Notes: generated by a model not told the origin, from the sequence alone. A stretch of DNA of 64,000 nt from DATFVJ01 sp963712955 (GCA_963712955.1 CAVQKF010000021.1:1-64000); one strand, 5' to 3'. Positions 1-10,626 are shown, numbered from the stretch's first letter. Made by a program: numbers and translations.

Positions 1-430
1 CATCCGGACATGGTGGAGGACGTTGTCCAGGTAGAGCTTCATGGTCGCCCGGCGCCGCTGGCCAGACGTCCGCGATTTCGAGAAGCCGGCAGCCTACCTA
101 TACAAGGTCGCTACGCACAGGACGCGCCGCCTCCACCGCAGCCAGCGCACCGAGCTGCATGGCGACCTCTTCGAAACGTCCGGCCACCTCCCATCCGCGG
201 ACGACAGTCTCCACGTGTCACCCGAGCTCGATTCCACACTCGGCATGCTGCCCCGCCGCCAGCACGAGGTCATCTTGCTCCGCTACATTTACCGCTTCAA
301 AATCTCGGAAATCGCCGGCATCCTGAACATCAGCGAAGGCAGCGTCAAGAACTACCTGTGCCTAGGCCGGCGCAGATTCGCTGAACTCCTCGCGCGGGAC
401 CTTGACATCGAGGAGGGAGACGGGCAATGA
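1..430 (+). pseudogene. ECF-type RNA polymerase sigma factor, partial at the left edge and frameshifted
   Basis: The protein from position 41 to 430 ends in a clear sigma region 4 helix-turn-helix (PRRQHEVILLRYIYRFKISE, then IAGILNISEGSVKNYL), so it should recruit RNA polymerase to a small regulon. Residues typical of region 2 (EDVVQ, then ARRRWPDVRDFEKPAAYLYK) sit in two frames: bases 1-30 read in frame 1 and the rest in frame 2, so one base appears gained near 30-41. The start lies outside the window. The stop at 428-430 overlaps the next gene start by 4 bases (ATGA), which implies co-translation in an operon. No anti-sigma gene is visible next to it. Family assignment is firm; the target promoters are unknown. 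The frameshift may be a sequence error. Confidence 0.7.
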
Positions 431-840
431 GCATGGACCACCACTCAAATCGACCTCGCCTGGCTCGCGGACACCTACCATGACGGGATCGGCACCGGAC
501 ACGGGCTGCGCCGTCTGAAAGACAATCTGCGGCGCCTTCGCGAGGACCCCCGCGAGGCGCAACGGATCGACGACATCGCCGATCTGGTCGACGCCGCCGG
601 GGATGCGTATCAGCTCGGCGAGGTGACCGAACGTCACGGCGATCTCGGCGAAGCGGAACGCTACTTCCGCCGCGCCACGGCCGGCTACGACGACGATGCG
701 GCCTACCGGCTGGCCCTTGTCCTCGATATGCAGGCCGACCAGCTTCCCTACTTCGTCTTCGATGGCGAGCAAGCGGCCCGGCTGAAGCGGGCGCAAGCTC
801 GCACCTGGCACGAACACGCGCGGAAGATCGGCGTCGGTGA
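427..840 (+). pseudogene. TPR-like conserved hypothetical protein, apparent frameshifts
   Basis: The ATG at 427 overlaps the sigma factor stop. The first codons read in frame 1, but the conserved-looking body (DLAWLADTYHDGIGTGHGLR onward) reads in frame 2, so an extra base is inferred around 437-444. The body is helical and contains tetratricopeptide-like segments (LGEVTERHGDLGEAERYFRR and AAYRLALVLDMQADQ). A second shift near 820-835 would let it end at the TGA at 838-840, which overlaps the GTG start of the next gene. I do not recognise a named family. Position between a sigma factor and a cyclase-like protein suggests a protein-binding role in the same signalling operon, which is inference. 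Confidence 0.5.
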
Positions 841-1733
841 ACCTCAGCGTCCAGGCCAACGCGATGGAGCACGCGGGGCCGGCCTGGCTCGTGCCCGGCC
901 AGGCACTCAACTGCACGATCGCTTGCGTGGACGTCGCCGAGTTCGGAGATCATCAGCGTGACGACGACATCCAGCTCCACATCCGCAGGTCGCTGTACGG
1001 GATCCTCGAAGAGGCATTCCGGGTTCCCCCATCGCGTGGCACGGGTGTTACCGCGAGGATCGCGGCGATGGTGTGCTGATCGTCGCGCCGCCGGGCGTCC
1101 CGGCAGGGGCCGTCGTCGATTCGTTTGTCGAGCATCTGCGCGCCGGGCTGCGGCGGCACAACAAGATGGCGAGCAGCGCCGCGCAGATCCGGCTGCGGAT
1201 GGCCGTGCACGTCGGCCAGGTCCACCGCGATGACAACGGCGTGGCCGGGCAGGCCGTGTGCACGTTTTCCGGCTGCTGGAGGCGCCGGCGCTCAAGCAGG
1301 AATTCGCGGCCTCGTCCGCGCTGCTCGCAGTCGTGGTTTCGGATTACCTCTACGAGAACGTGATCCGGCACGGCCACGGGCTGATCGACCCGGCCGCCTA
1401 CCGTCCCTCGATGTAGTGGTGAAGGAGACGCGGACGACGGCCTGGCTGCACCTTCGTGCAGACGCAGTGCCGCGTTCCGGGCCCCAGGCCGGCAGGCACA
1501 ATGTCCGCGACCTGCCGGCGCGCCGCGCCCACCGGCCGGTCCAGGTCCAGCGGACGCCTAAGACTGGTGCGTTGCGGATGGTGGCGCCGCCCGGGTCAGA
1601 GCATGCCGGGCCCCCGTCATCCGCTCAACCGTGGTCGCGCGTCCACCGAGGTCCTGCCGCCGTTGCCGCAGCCTCGCCGCTCACCGACCTTGAGCCGGTC
1701 AATGCGCCCCGGCCAAGGGGCGGACCGACGTGA
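837..1733 (+). pseudogene. Nucleotide-cyclase-homology-like protein, apparent frameshifts
   Basis: Read across frames, the protein contains the features of an actinobacterial class III cyclase-homology-like family: a leading beta strand with conserved acidic residues (IACVDVAEFGDHQRDD), a YREDRGDGVLIVAPPG segment corresponding to the glycine loop and second acidic position, IRLRMAVHVGQVHRD, and a C-terminal VVVKETRTTAWLHL strand. Frames change near 1020-1030, where one more C in the run at 1025-1029 would restore the reading frame, again near 1265-1290, and again near 1410. Whether it can make cyclic nucleotides is unclear; many such proteins in Streptomyces-type genomes are degenerate and probably regulatory. 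Its stop (1731-1733) overlaps the next start (1730) by 4 bases. Confidence 0.55.
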
Positions 1734-2567
1734 CGGCGGATGCTGCTGGGCGCACAGCTCCGCCGGGGCTGCGCGAAGCAAAGGGCATCACACTGGAGCA
1801 GGCTGGTGCGACGATCCATTCGGTCCGTTTCAAAGATGAGCCGGCTTGAACTCGGCAGGGTCGGGTTCAAGGACCGGGATCTGGCTCCCCTGCCCACGTT
1901 GTACGGCGTGACAGACGGGCAGGTACGCGGTGCACTGCAGGCGCTCGCGCGCAGAGCCAGCACACCTGGATGGTGGCACCACTACTCCAGCATCCTGCCG
2001 AGCTGCTTCCAGGCGTATATCGGGCTGGAGGAAGCTGCCGCCCTGATCCGCACCTACGAAGCCCAATTCGTCCCCGGCCTGCTGCAAACGGAAGACTACG
2101 CCCGCGCCGTCATCCGATTGGGCCGCATGAACACGCCCGCCGACGAGATTGACCGGCGCGTCAGGCTGCGGGAACAGCGTCAGAGACTGCTCACAGGCCC
2201 GGAACCGCCCCGAGCTGTGGGCAGTGATAAATGAAGCGGCGCTGCGGTGGTCACCCGGTGGTGTGGAAATCATGCGCGGTCAGCTGCGGCACCTCGCCGA
2301 ACTTGCTAAGTGGCCTAATGTGAGGATCCAGATACTGCCCATCCACGCAGGTGGGGACGTATCCGCCGCCGGTCCGTTCACCATCCTCCGCTTTTTCGAA
2401 TCCGATATATCCGACATCGTTTACCTGGAGCAGCTGACCACCGCCCTCTATCTGGATAAGCACGCGGACGTGGACCGCTATCTAGGTGTGATGGAACGCC
2501 TCTGCCTGGAAGCGAGACCTCCGGATACACGGCTGAGATCCTCAGCAAAATCCTCGAAGAGGCCTGA
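1730..2567 (+). pseudogene. XRE-family regulator with DUF5753 domain (Scr1-type), apparent frameshifts
   Basis: Start chosen at GTG 1730 because it is preceded by AAGGGG and overlaps the upstream stop (GTGA). It begins with an HTH (GLREAKGITLEQAGATIHS, then SVSKMSRLELGRVGFKDRDL), followed by the DUF5753 hallmark WWHHYSSILPSCFQAYIGLE and FVPGLLQTEDYARAVI. The C-terminal half includes RGQLRHLAELAKWPNVRIQI and GPFTILRF. Frame changes are needed near 1820, near 2210 (an extra C in CCCC) and near 2516, after which the frame ends GYTAEILSKILEEA and TGA 2565-2567. Proteins of this family are DNA-binding regulators, often paired with DUF397; no DUF397 gene follows this one. It closes the sigma-cyclase operon and could be its autoregulator, which is inference. 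Confidence 0.7.
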
Positions 2568-2676
2568 TCCAAAAGTCAATCAGCTTCCCATGAGCGTGAC
2601 ATTGTGTTCACGGCGCAACCGCCGCGAATGGTCGCCCCTTGGGCACTCTCGGGCCGCCGGCGAGCCACAAGTCACA

Positions 2677-3541
<865 letters not shown>

Positions 3542-3758
3542 GCTGATCCTCCGTTCCTGGGGTGTCGAAATCCGTCGGCATCGGGCAGCGCCCGCCACTC
3601 AAACGGCCGTGCCCGCGCTGCTACTGGCGACAGCCTTGCGAACAACGCAGAGTCGCTCAAACGCGAATTGTTATCAGCACATGAAGCGCAGTGATAACAG
3701 ATTGGGATTGCCGTCGGCCCCGGGACGTGCTTAGCCTGGCACTCCCGGTGAGGAGGCG
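3542..3758. promoter_or_regulatory. Divergent intergenic region with inverted-repeat operator candidate
   Basis: This AT-richer 217-base gap separates the minus-strand methyltransferase from the plus-strand XRE-TPR gene. It holds a perfect 8-base inverted repeat, TGTTATCA (3669-3676) and TGATAACA (3692-3699), separated by 15 bases. The centre-to-centre spacing is about two helical turns, as expected for a dimeric HTH regulator. The octamer ATTGTTAT (3667-3674) overlaps the left arm. The likely binder is the XRE protein encoded just downstream, which is inference. Confidence 0.45.
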
Positions 3759-5267
3759 ATGATGCCCGGCGGACGGATGTGTCCCGCGTGCCGCAAGTCC
3801 GTGCTGTCGCGCTACAACAAACAGCCTCTGTGCGGCCCATGCACGCGGGCCGCCAAGATGGCGCCGCGGCATGAGGACGGGTACGCGGCACCGGCCTGGC
3901 TATGGGACTCCGGGCCCTGGCGCGATGCGCTGGCCCGGACGGACCTGCCCGTGGCGCTGGCGGTCTTCCGCGCCGCGTCCGGCCTGTCCCAGCATGAGCT
4001 GGCCGAAATTACCGGCTGGTCACAGGGCACATTAAGCTTCTTCGAAAGCGGCCAGCGCAGGACGCTTTACGACATCCAGGCGCTGCTTCGGTTTGCCGAC
4101 GCGGTCGACATGCCACGTGAGGCATTGCTGCCACTGGTACTCGGCAAGGCCAAGGCGGTGCTGCCGGATGACTGGGTAGCCGATCTCGCGCTGGCCGATG
4201 TCATGGTGTTAGAGGAAGCGGGCGTGGACGTGGACCGGCGTACCTTCGGCGGAGTGGCCGCCGGGGCAGCGGCGGCCCTTGCGTTCCCGGAGATCGCAGT
4301 GCCCTCCCGCGTCAGCGCTTCACACGTCCGGTACCTGAGGACATGTGTGGACGGCCTTTGCAGCCGGGACCAAACGGTCGGTGGCGCTGCCCTCCTGAGA
4401 CAGTCGCTTCGGCAGTGGCACCGCGCCCGCCGGATGCTGGACGAGTCCGACTATTCCGAGCCAATAGGCCGTGACTTGCTTGGCGTCACGGCGAACCTCG
4501 CAGCTCGCGCCGGGTGGCTCGCGTTCGACGGCGCGAACGTGCCACTCGCGCGCCGCATGTACTCGGAGGCGCTGCTGCTGGCCGGAAGCGGCAATGACCC
4601 GATTCTGACCGCTCATGTGCTGGATCTGTCGTCCATGCTGTCGTCCTACCAGGCTCGCGCCGACGGGACCAGAGGGCTTGCCCGCGAGGGCCTGCGGTTG
4701 GCTGACCAGGCGGCCGACGTAGCTCGTCACGAACCCGTGCCACGGCTGCAAGCGTTGATCGCGCTCCGGCGCGCGAACGCAGCTTCGCTGCTGGGCGATA
4801 AGCACGCGTTCCGGTCCGCCATCACCCGTGCCCGGCAGGAAGTGGACCGGGGCGCTGGAGCCGGCGATCCGGAATGGATCCGGTTCGTCGACGAGGCTGA
4901 AATCGTCGGGCATGAGGCTCGGGGTTACATGAACATGGGCGCCCCTGACACTGCGGTGGTCCTGCACCGGGCGAGCCTCGACGAGCCGAGTCTGTCACCC
5001 CGCAATCGAGCTTGCGCCCGTGCTCAGCTTGCTGCCGCGCTCGTGGCCAACGGCGATGTGAGCTGCGCGATCAGCGAGAGTGCTGCCGTGCTGCCGATGC
5101 TCTCGGGCGGGGTGACGTCTATTCGGACCCTGAACTATCTTCGCCCAGTCCGGATCGCGGCTGAGAAGGCCGCGGCGGAGGAATTTTGCGCGCGCTTCGA
5201 TGCCGCCGAGCGGACATTGACATCCGTGTACGCCCGATCTGAGAGGCGTGGATCATGGTTCATCTGA
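3759..5267 (+). CDS. XRE-family transcriptional regulator with N-terminal zinc ribbon and TPR-like C-terminus
   Basis: Intact 502-residue protein. The N-terminus has a CPAC and CGPC pair (Cys8, Cys11, Cys25, Cys28), a probable zinc ribbon. Residues about 66-115 form an XRE helix-turn-helix (GLSQHELAEITGWSQGTLSF). The long helical C-terminus resembles the TPR-like sensor region of large actinobacterial XRE regulators. AGGAGG at 3751-3756 lies only 2 bases before the first ATG (3759) and 5 bases before the second (3762), so translation may start at the latter. It overlaps the GNAT gene by 13 bases, implying co-expression. No frameshift is seen, unlike its neighbours. Its ligand is unknown. Confidence 0.85.
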   Translation: MMPGGRMCPACRKSVLSRYNKQPLCGPCTRAAKMAPRHEDGYAAPAWLWDSGPWRDALARTDLPVALAVFRAASGLSQHELAEITGWSQGTLSFFESGQRRTLYDIQALLRFADAVDMPREALLPLVLGKAKAVLPDDWVADLALADVMVLEEAGVDVDRRTFGGVAAGAAAALAFPEIAVPSRVSASHVRYLRTCVDGLCSRDQTVGGAALLRQSLRQWHRARRMLDESDYSEPIGRDLLGVTANLAARAGWLAFDGANVPLARRMYSEALLLAGSGNDPILTAHVLDLSSMLSSYQARADGTRGLAREGLRLADQAADVARHEPVPRLQALIALRRANAASLLGDKHAFRSAITRARQEVDRGAGAGDPEWIRFVDEAEIVGHEARGYMNMGAPDTAVVLHRASLDEPSLSPRNRACARAQLAAALVANGDVSCAISESAAVLPMLSGGVTSIRTLNYLRPVRIAAEKAAAEEFCARFDAAERTLTSVYARSERRGSWFI

Positions 5268-5827
5268 CGTTCCATCGTTATGACGCCAAGGGCGCCCGCG
5301 CGCGACGTGGCATCATCGAATTGATCCATCATGACGCCTACCGTGAGCGGATCAACAGCGGCAACCCCTTCTACACGCCCGAGGCGTTTATGCGGCGCTT
5401 TGACGCCCACACGGCGCATCCCTTTCTGGATCTCGTGATCGCGTACGTCGGCGATGAGCCAGTTGGCCAGGTCTGGGGGTGGCCCCTGGCGAAGGACGCA
5501 GGAGCACGAGTGTGGAAGGGTCTGAGCCCCGAACCCGATCCTGGGTTTACTGATGAAGATGGCGAACGTACCTTCGCTTTGGCCGAGATCATGGTCCGCC
5601 AGGCGTGGGGCGGCCAGGGAATCGCTCACGCATTGCATGACGAGCTTCTTGGAACCCGGCCTGAACAGCGTGCGGAACTGTTCGTGAACCCGGATAACAC
5701 GAGGGCCCGCCGCGCCTACCTGAACTGGGGCTGGCGCAAGGTTGGGCAGATCCGGCCCGAACTGCCGGACGCGCCGCTGTTTGACGTTCTCGTCTTACAG
5801 CTGCCGATTACCCGGTTACGCGACTGA
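5255..5827 (+). CDS. GNAT-family N-acetyltransferase
   Basis: Intact 190-residue protein. The acetyl-CoA-binding motif A reads RQAWGGQG (residues 115-122, R/Q-x-x-G-x-G/A), preceded by the beta-4 strand FALAEIMV, and a later VNPDNTRARRAYLNWGWRKV segment matches the usual motif B region. Such enzymes transfer an acetyl group from acetyl-CoA to an amine; the acceptor cannot be predicted. Translationally coupled to the XRE-TPR regulator by a 13-base overlap, an arrangement common in Streptomyces-type genomes, so the regulator probably controls its own operon. Confidence 0.85.
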   Translation: MVHLTFHRYDAKGARARRGIIELIHHDAYRERINSGNPFYTPEAFMRRFDAHTAHPFLDLVIAYVGDEPVGQVWGWPLAKDAGARVWKGLSPEPDPGFTDEDGERTFALAEIMVRQAWGGQGIAHALHDELLGTRPEQRAELFVNPDNTRARRAYLNWGWRKVGQIRPELPDAPLFDVLVLQLPITRLRD

Positions 5828-5871
5828 AAAGGTGCGGCTGCCCAAAGGACGCGACCGGCGTCGGCGACGGT

Positions 5872-6084
5872 CTACTGGTCGTAGCGCCCGTGCTTGACGC
5901 GGTCGAGGAACATCTCCCAGTCCGCCGCGTCAAAGGTGAGAAGGTCGCAGCTGGGGTTTTTGGAGTCACGGACAGCGAACGCCTCACCGATCTGTGCGAC
6001 TTCGACGCACTGGTTGCCGCTGCCGCTGTGGCTTGACTTGCGCCAAGTCGCGCGGGTGAGGTCGGTCATTGGAGCGCGGGTCAT
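5872..6084 (-). CDS. DUF397 domain-containing protein
   Basis: Intact 70-residue protein with the DUF397 signature ATWRKSSHSGSGNQCVEVAQ and VRDSKNP. The conserved core starts at the second methionine (MTDLTRATW), so a start 15 bases later is possible. It overlaps the upstream XRE/DUF5753 gene by 4 bases (ATGA). DUF397 and DUF5753-XRE pairs have been described as toxin-antitoxin-like or Scr1-type regulatory cassettes in actinomycetes, with the DUF397 protein as the small partner. Here the pair sits at the edge of the conjugative element. Confidence 0.9.
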   Translation of the reverse strand: MTRAPMTDLTRATWRKSSHSGSGNQCVEVAQIGEAFAVRDSKNPSCDLLTFDAADWEMFLDRVKHGRYDQ

Positions 6085-6921
6085 CGGGACTCCTTGGCTA
6101 GCTTGCCGATCATGGCAATCGATCTGTCTGGGCTCAGGACTTGGGTGACGAGGTGGGTCCAGGCGACGTGGTGGCGGTCGAGTTCTTCCTCGGATTCTAG
6201 GTAGATGTCCCCCATCAGCCCCTCTGCGTAGGCGATAGGAGGATCTTCGGTGCCGGGAAAGGTGAGGATGACGAACTCGCCTTCCATGCCCGCATTGGCT
6301 CCGCTGGAAAACGGCAGCACCTGGATGGTGACGTCCGGCCGGGTGCTGGCCTCACGGAGGGCGGACAGTTGCGCGGACGTCACCTTGGGACCGCCGACCT
6401 GGCGGTGCAGCACGGCCTCGTCGAGGATGACGTGGATCTCCGGTGGGTTGTCCCGGTCCAGGAGCGCTTGCTGGCGGGCGGTGCGTGCGGCGACGCGCCG
6501 GTCCACGTCGTCTGCTGCCAGCCATGGCCCGGTGCGTGCGATGACGGCGCGCGCGTAGTCCGGTGTTTGCAGGAAGCCGGGCACGATGTGCGCGTTCACT
6601 TTGATAGAGGCGGCTTCGGCTTCCATGCTGACGTAGGAGCCGGTGAACACGTCGCTGTAGGCGGTCCACCAGCCGCGTCTACGGGCGTCCCGGTTGAGCC
6701 GGATGAGGGCTTCCCGCTGGGGCGACCTGACGCCGTACAGGTCGAGCATGTCTTCGAGGTCGTCGGTCGTGATCCGGCTGCGCCCGTTTTCCAGCCGGTA
6801 GAGCTTGCTCTTGCTGAAGTCGAGCCGCTGGGAAGCGACTCCAGGGACAGGCCGGCTCGTGGCGGAACCGGGTGATCTCGCGCATGAGGCGCCGTCCGCG
6901 GACGGTGGGGCTGTATTCCAC
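6081..6921 (-). pseudogene. XRE-family regulator with DUF5753 domain, apparent frameshifts near the N-terminus
   Basis: The C-terminal 222 residues (from 6749) are intact and have the DUF5753 features WWTAYSDVFTGSYVSMEAEA, IVPGFLQTPDYARAVI and VTIQVLPFSSGA. Upstream, the HTH continues in other frames: VEYSPTVRGRRLMREITRFR from GTG 6921, then GLSLESL, then QRLDFSKSKLYRLENGRSRI. Two single-base shifts are required between about 6790 and 6860. Start GTG 6921 is chosen because family members begin with EYSPTVR. It forms a 4-base overlap with the DUF397 gene downstream. If the shifts are real, the protein has lost its DNA-binding half. Confidence 0.75.
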
Positions 6922-7309
6922 GGTTGTCTCCGCTGGCCGGGTCGATGATGGCTGGTTGTGTCCCGCCAGCATGTTGCCCCGAGCGGCGATTATGCAACTG
7001 GTCGTAATCACACATTGTTATAGGTGGCATATGGTCACTGTGAGCCTGCCTGTACAGCATGTTAGCCATGCAGGTCAGTGGCGGCTTTGGTTCTCAGCAA
7101 GTCACGCGAGGCGGCAGTCGCCGCGCATCATCCGCGCCACCGTCCTGGCCGCATCGCACGGACGCTGGGCAATGACGGCAATAGGGATCTGAGGAGCAAC
7201 TCACCATGACACCTGGGCGGGAAGGCCCGCTGGCCCGTCGGCAGCGGGACGGTGCGCGGCGGCGGTCAGGGACCGGGCTGTTCCCACTTTGCGGACCAGG
7301 AGGTGCGGC
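6922..7309. other. Intergenic region, 388 bases, divergent promoters
   Basis: No gene recognised. It lies between the minus-strand XRE gene and the plus-strand ATPase gene. It contains the AT-only-rich octamer ATTGTTAT at 7014-7021, also present at 3667 and, inverted, at 17742, and AGGAGG at about 7299-7304, the ribosome binding site of the next gene. Confidence 0.5.
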
Positions 7310-7770
7310 GTGGCTGAGCATCTGAAGGTGGCCACCCGCGCTGCGGCTCAGGGCCCTCGGCGGTGTGCAGCCGCAGTTACCCCGGCCGGGCCGACCAGGT
7401 CCCACAGGTGCGCGCGTTCCTGGCCCGGGTACTGGACGGCTGCCCGGCCGCAGACGACGCGGTCCTGATGGCCGACGAGTTAGCGGCCAACGCGGTCCTG
7501 CACTCCCGCAGCGGCGAGCCGGGCGGGATGTTCACCGTGCGGGTCGAGGTGCGCGACGGGATCTGGGTGCGCGTCGGCGTGCTGGACGAAGGCGGACCGA
7601 CGCCGCCGCGGCTACGGACCGACGGCAGCGACAGCGGGAGTGAGGATGCCGGTGGCGGCGGGGGCGGGCAAGGGCTGCGTATCGTCAGCGCGCTGTCCGG
7701 CGCGTGGGGAGTGACGGGCGACGTCAGCGCCCGCACGGTGTGGTTCCGGCTGGGCTGGGGTCACCGTTGA
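7310..7770 (+). pseudogene. Anti-sigma-type histidine-kinase-like ATP-binding protein (RsbW-like), one apparent frameshift
   Basis: The conserved GHKL fold is in the uninterrupted part from 7363: N box ELAANAVLHSRSG, G1 box VLDEGG and G2 box GGGGQGLRIVSALS. Actinomycete proteins of this type are stand-alone ATPases, some of which bind anti-sigma-antagonists or sigma factors. The start is placed at GTG 7310, 7 bases after AGGAGG, rather than at GTG 7363, which has no ribosome binding site and would trim the N-terminus. This requires one missing base near 7350, where one more C in GGGCCC would restore the frame. First gene of a plus-strand run leading into the conjugative element. Confidence 0.75.
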
Positions 7771-7791
7771 CCGGCGCGGACGGCTGCGGCG

Positions 7792-8113
7792 ATGACAGCC
7801 GCAGGCGGCCCGCCCGCGGCCGCGGCCCGGCCTCCCAGCGACGGCCCGCCGGACGCCCGGGCCGCGATCTGGGCGCTCGCCGGGGAACTGGAACGACGCC
7901 ACCACATCACCCGGATGTATGGGCGGGCCTGCCCGTCGGCCGGTGTTCTTTCCGTCTGCCTGGGCGTGACCGTGTGGTGCACCGGCGGGCGGTGGCTGCG
8001 CTGGCGCGTGCTGGGCGAGACGGTGAGCTGGCCAGCGACCCGCAGGGCGCCGCGCCAGGCTGGCACCGCTGGCGCGGTGGCACCGGCAGGCCCCGGCGCC
8101 GGGGCAGATCTGA
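7792..8113 (+). pseudogene. Small conserved hypothetical protein, apparent frameshifts
   Basis: Starts at ATG 7792, 21 bases after the ATPase stop. The core IWALAGELERRHHITRMYGR, then VLSVCLGVTVWC and LRWRVLGETVSWPA, resembles a small protein I associate with actinomycete integrative elements, usually near ATP-binding regulators. After codon 80 the frame moves; the family-like ending RLAPLARWHRQAPAPGQI followed by TGA at 8111-8113 is found in frame 2. Function unknown. Confidence 0.45.
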
Positions 8114-8582
8114 CCGCCCACGGCCAGGCAGCCACAGGTCGCCGCGCCACCCGGCCGGCACGAGACCAGCGCGCGGCAGCCGTTCGGGATCGTGGCGGCA
8201 TCCGGCTCGTGCTGGCGATCCGGCGCGGCAGCCCACCCGGCCGCGGCGGTCAGCGCACACGCCAGCGTCGGCGGGCGCGAGATGACAGCCGGCCAGGGCG
8301 GCACCGGCTTGGTGAGCGACCGCCGCAGCGGCAAGCCGCGGATGCTGGCCGGGACACCGGCCGCGGGTGGTTCCGGGGACGTATCTGGCGATGCCGGCGC
8401 GCACCGCGAACCGGCCGCATGCGCGGTGAGCAGCCCCCGGCCGTGCCGGCCTGGGCCGCCGGATTCCAGCTGCCTGCCCCCCGCGGCCTGTCGCAGCGGC
8501 GCAGGCTTTCCGACCACGAGAAAGGCACTGATGTGGACAGGTTCCAGCGCCACCGGGCACCCACCCGAACGGGTGAACGGCC
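8114..8582. other. Region of 469 bases without a recognised gene
   Basis: All frames are open for long stretches because of the GC content, but none gives a recognisable or well-composed protein on either strand. It contains at 8173-8190 the 18-mer GCGGCAGCCGTTCGGGAT, which recurs exactly at 51318 and with changes at 60839. Confidence 0.4.
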
Positions 8583-9505
8583 ATGACCAGCACCGCCCGG
8601 GATGGCAGCCGGGTGACGACCGAAACTGCGGACCGGCTCTTACGGGTCGCCTGCGCCAACATGCAGTCCGGGGGGATCGACGCGGCCACCGGCAGCCCCG
8701 GCCGCTGGGAGCAGACGGTCGCCACACTGCGGGACATGGGCCCGCACGTGGTACTGATCCAGGAGATGGCCGCTCATCCGCCGCATCGGCCGCGGGCGCA
8801 CCTGTGGCGCACCGCCAACGCCCTGGGCATGACGCCGGTGCCCGGCCCGCCCGGCCCCAGCCCGGCCCGGGGAACTATCCCGCCATCCTGGTGGCCACCG
8901 GCGCCGGGCTGAAGATCACCGATGACGGCCCGCCGCGGTGGGGACCGGGCGGCGGCCGTGGCCGTCGTGGTGTCATGCGCTGGTCGAGGTACCCGGCCTG
9001 GCGCACCCGCTGGCGTTCTACAGCGTCCACCTGCCCGCCCGGTCTGCGGTGCTGCAGCTCGCCCAGGCGGAACAGCTGGCCTCGATCATCGCGCAGCGGG
9101 GGGAGCTGGCGGTCGCGGGCGGCGGCTGGAACTGCCTCGCCCCCGCCGACCAGCTCACCCCGGACCAGCTGGAGGCGATGCCGCCGCAGCTGCGGCCGTC
9201 CCGGCTGCGCCGCCGCCCAGACGACGGCGGCTGGGCACCGAACTACGACGTCGATGACTGCCTGACCGGGATCGGGCTCGCCGACCTGGCCGCCGACCTG
9301 CCGCGCAGCGATCGCGAGCCCGCGCAGCTGACCCAACGGCCGCGCTGGCGGCCGGACCGGCAGGTTCTACCTGACCGCCGGTCTTGACGCCGCGGCCTGC
9401 CGGTACCAGCAGCGCGACAGCGGCGGCAGCGACCACCAGATCCTGATGTTCCAGCTGGACCTGCGGGCCGCCGCCGGGCTGGAGCCACCAGGGCCGATGC
9501 CGTGA
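8583..9505 (+). pseudogene. Endonuclease/exonuclease/phosphatase (EEP) family protein, apparent frameshifts
   Basis: Reconstructed across about three frames, the protein carries the EEP metal-dependent phosphohydrolase motifs in order: RVACANMQSGG (Asn), VVLIQEM (metal-binding Glu), FYSVHLPA (His), GGGWNCLAP, RFYLTAG and the C-terminal SDHQIL (catalytic Asp-His). Such enzymes cleave phosphodiester or phosphomonoester bonds in nucleic acids, lipids or nucleotides; the substrate is not predictable. Breaks occur near 8860-8960 and near 9340-9360. The final TGA overlaps the next GTG start (GTGA), indicating coupling. It is probably cargo of the conjugative element. Confidence 0.65.
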
Positions 9506-10314
9506 CCGCGCCCGCGCGCCCGGCCCGCGAGCCCATCACAGGCAGCCAGGTGAGCCGGCCAGACGACAGCGAGCTGGCGACCGCGATCGCCGCGTTCACT
9601 GGGTGGCGGGCCTGGCGCACCCGCGACGGTGAGCTTGCCGCCCGCGAAGGCGGCTGTCCACCGGCCGGCGCCCACGCCCGCGGCCCGTCGCTCGCGGAGC
9701 TGACGCACGCGATCGAGGCGGCCATCAACGCTGGCCCGCCGCCGAGCCTGCGCCGAGCCGAGCGGGCCGCCCTCGACGTGCTGACCGCCGCACCCGCGCC
9801 GCTGCGGGTGCGTGCTGTCCCCGGCGCCGCCGGCCTGCATCTGTCCCCCACCGCCAAAGCGCTCACCGCGCTGCACGGCCGCGGCCTGGCCACCCGCCAC
9901 CGCGACGGGCGCACCTGGCTCACCCCCGCCACGGCAGACAGTCCGCCCCACGACAGCCCCCCCACAGTGACGGCGGGTCCCCCGAGCATGACCCCCGGCC
10001 AGACCGGCCGCGGCAGCGACATGGCCACCGTCGCTGCCGCGATGGTCCGCCTGGTGCTGCCCGCCGCGCCAGCCTGCCCGGCGCACCCAGCCTGCGGCTG
10101 GAGGTCACGCCAGACGACGGCGGGGTATGGCTGCACCTCACCTACCCGGCCCCCGGAATGCCCAAACGGCGCCCGGCGCGGTACCACCCACCCACGAGCT
10201 GATACTGATCGACTCAGCAGCACAGAAGTGGGGCCGTTCGGCGACAGCCGCTGGCACACCTTGTGGGTCCTGCGTCGACCCCCGGCCGATTCCCCAGCGG
10301 CCGGCCCAGCGTAA
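9502..10314 (+). pseudogene. Conserved hypothetical protein with possible winged-helix region, apparent frameshifts
   Basis: GTG 9502 overlaps the EEP stop by 4 bases. The protein has RRAERAALDVLTAAPAPLRV followed by SPTAKALTALHGRGLATRHR and DGRTWLTPA, which reads like a winged helix with a wing strand (inference). Further on, LRLEVTPDDGGVWLHLTYPA and GDSRWHTLWVLRRP lie in two different frames, so two shifts are likely between 10090 and 10220. It ends at TAA 10312-10314. No named family recognised. Confidence 0.45.
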
Positions 10315-10626
10315 GACGACAGCGGGCGATGGCACAACGACGCTAACTGCAGCAGAGTCTATGAACGGCGACCCGCAGAGGCGCAACGCCACGTTTCCCG
10401 CTGTCCCACCCGGTACAGGCGGTCAAGCACCGACCGGCGCCAACGACGCTCGACCTGCCACTCAACCTTGAGGGCAATAGCCGTAACCGGTTCCACACCG
10501 AACTGACGCGCGCTCGCGCCCGGTGCGTGGCACAGGCCAACGCCCTGCCCGTGCTGCCGAATCCTGGCGTAGGTGGCAGGTAAGGCCGGGTCGGTCAGTC
10601 GGGGCAGCGCGGTATTCGAGACATGC
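10315..10626. other. Intergenic region with a weak minus-strand ORF
   Basis: No recognised gene. A minus-strand frame from about 10620 to 10359 has coding-like composition (ARIRQHGQGVGLCHAPGASA, then FGVEPVTAIALKVEW) but no start codon of its own. It may be a displaced piece of a gene lying downstream of the HNH protein. Confidence 0.3.

Noticed and set aside
345..1295. Long minus-strand ORF opposite the sigma-cyclase operon
   Set aside because: Arg/Ala/Pro-rich composition typical of antisense frames in GC-rich DNA; the plus strand carries recognisable domains and coupled start/stop overlaps.
8192..9265. Long plus-strand ORF of 357 residues overlapping the EEP gene
   Set aside because: Its latter part is a shifted reading of the EEP protein, and the first part has no recognisable or balanced composition.
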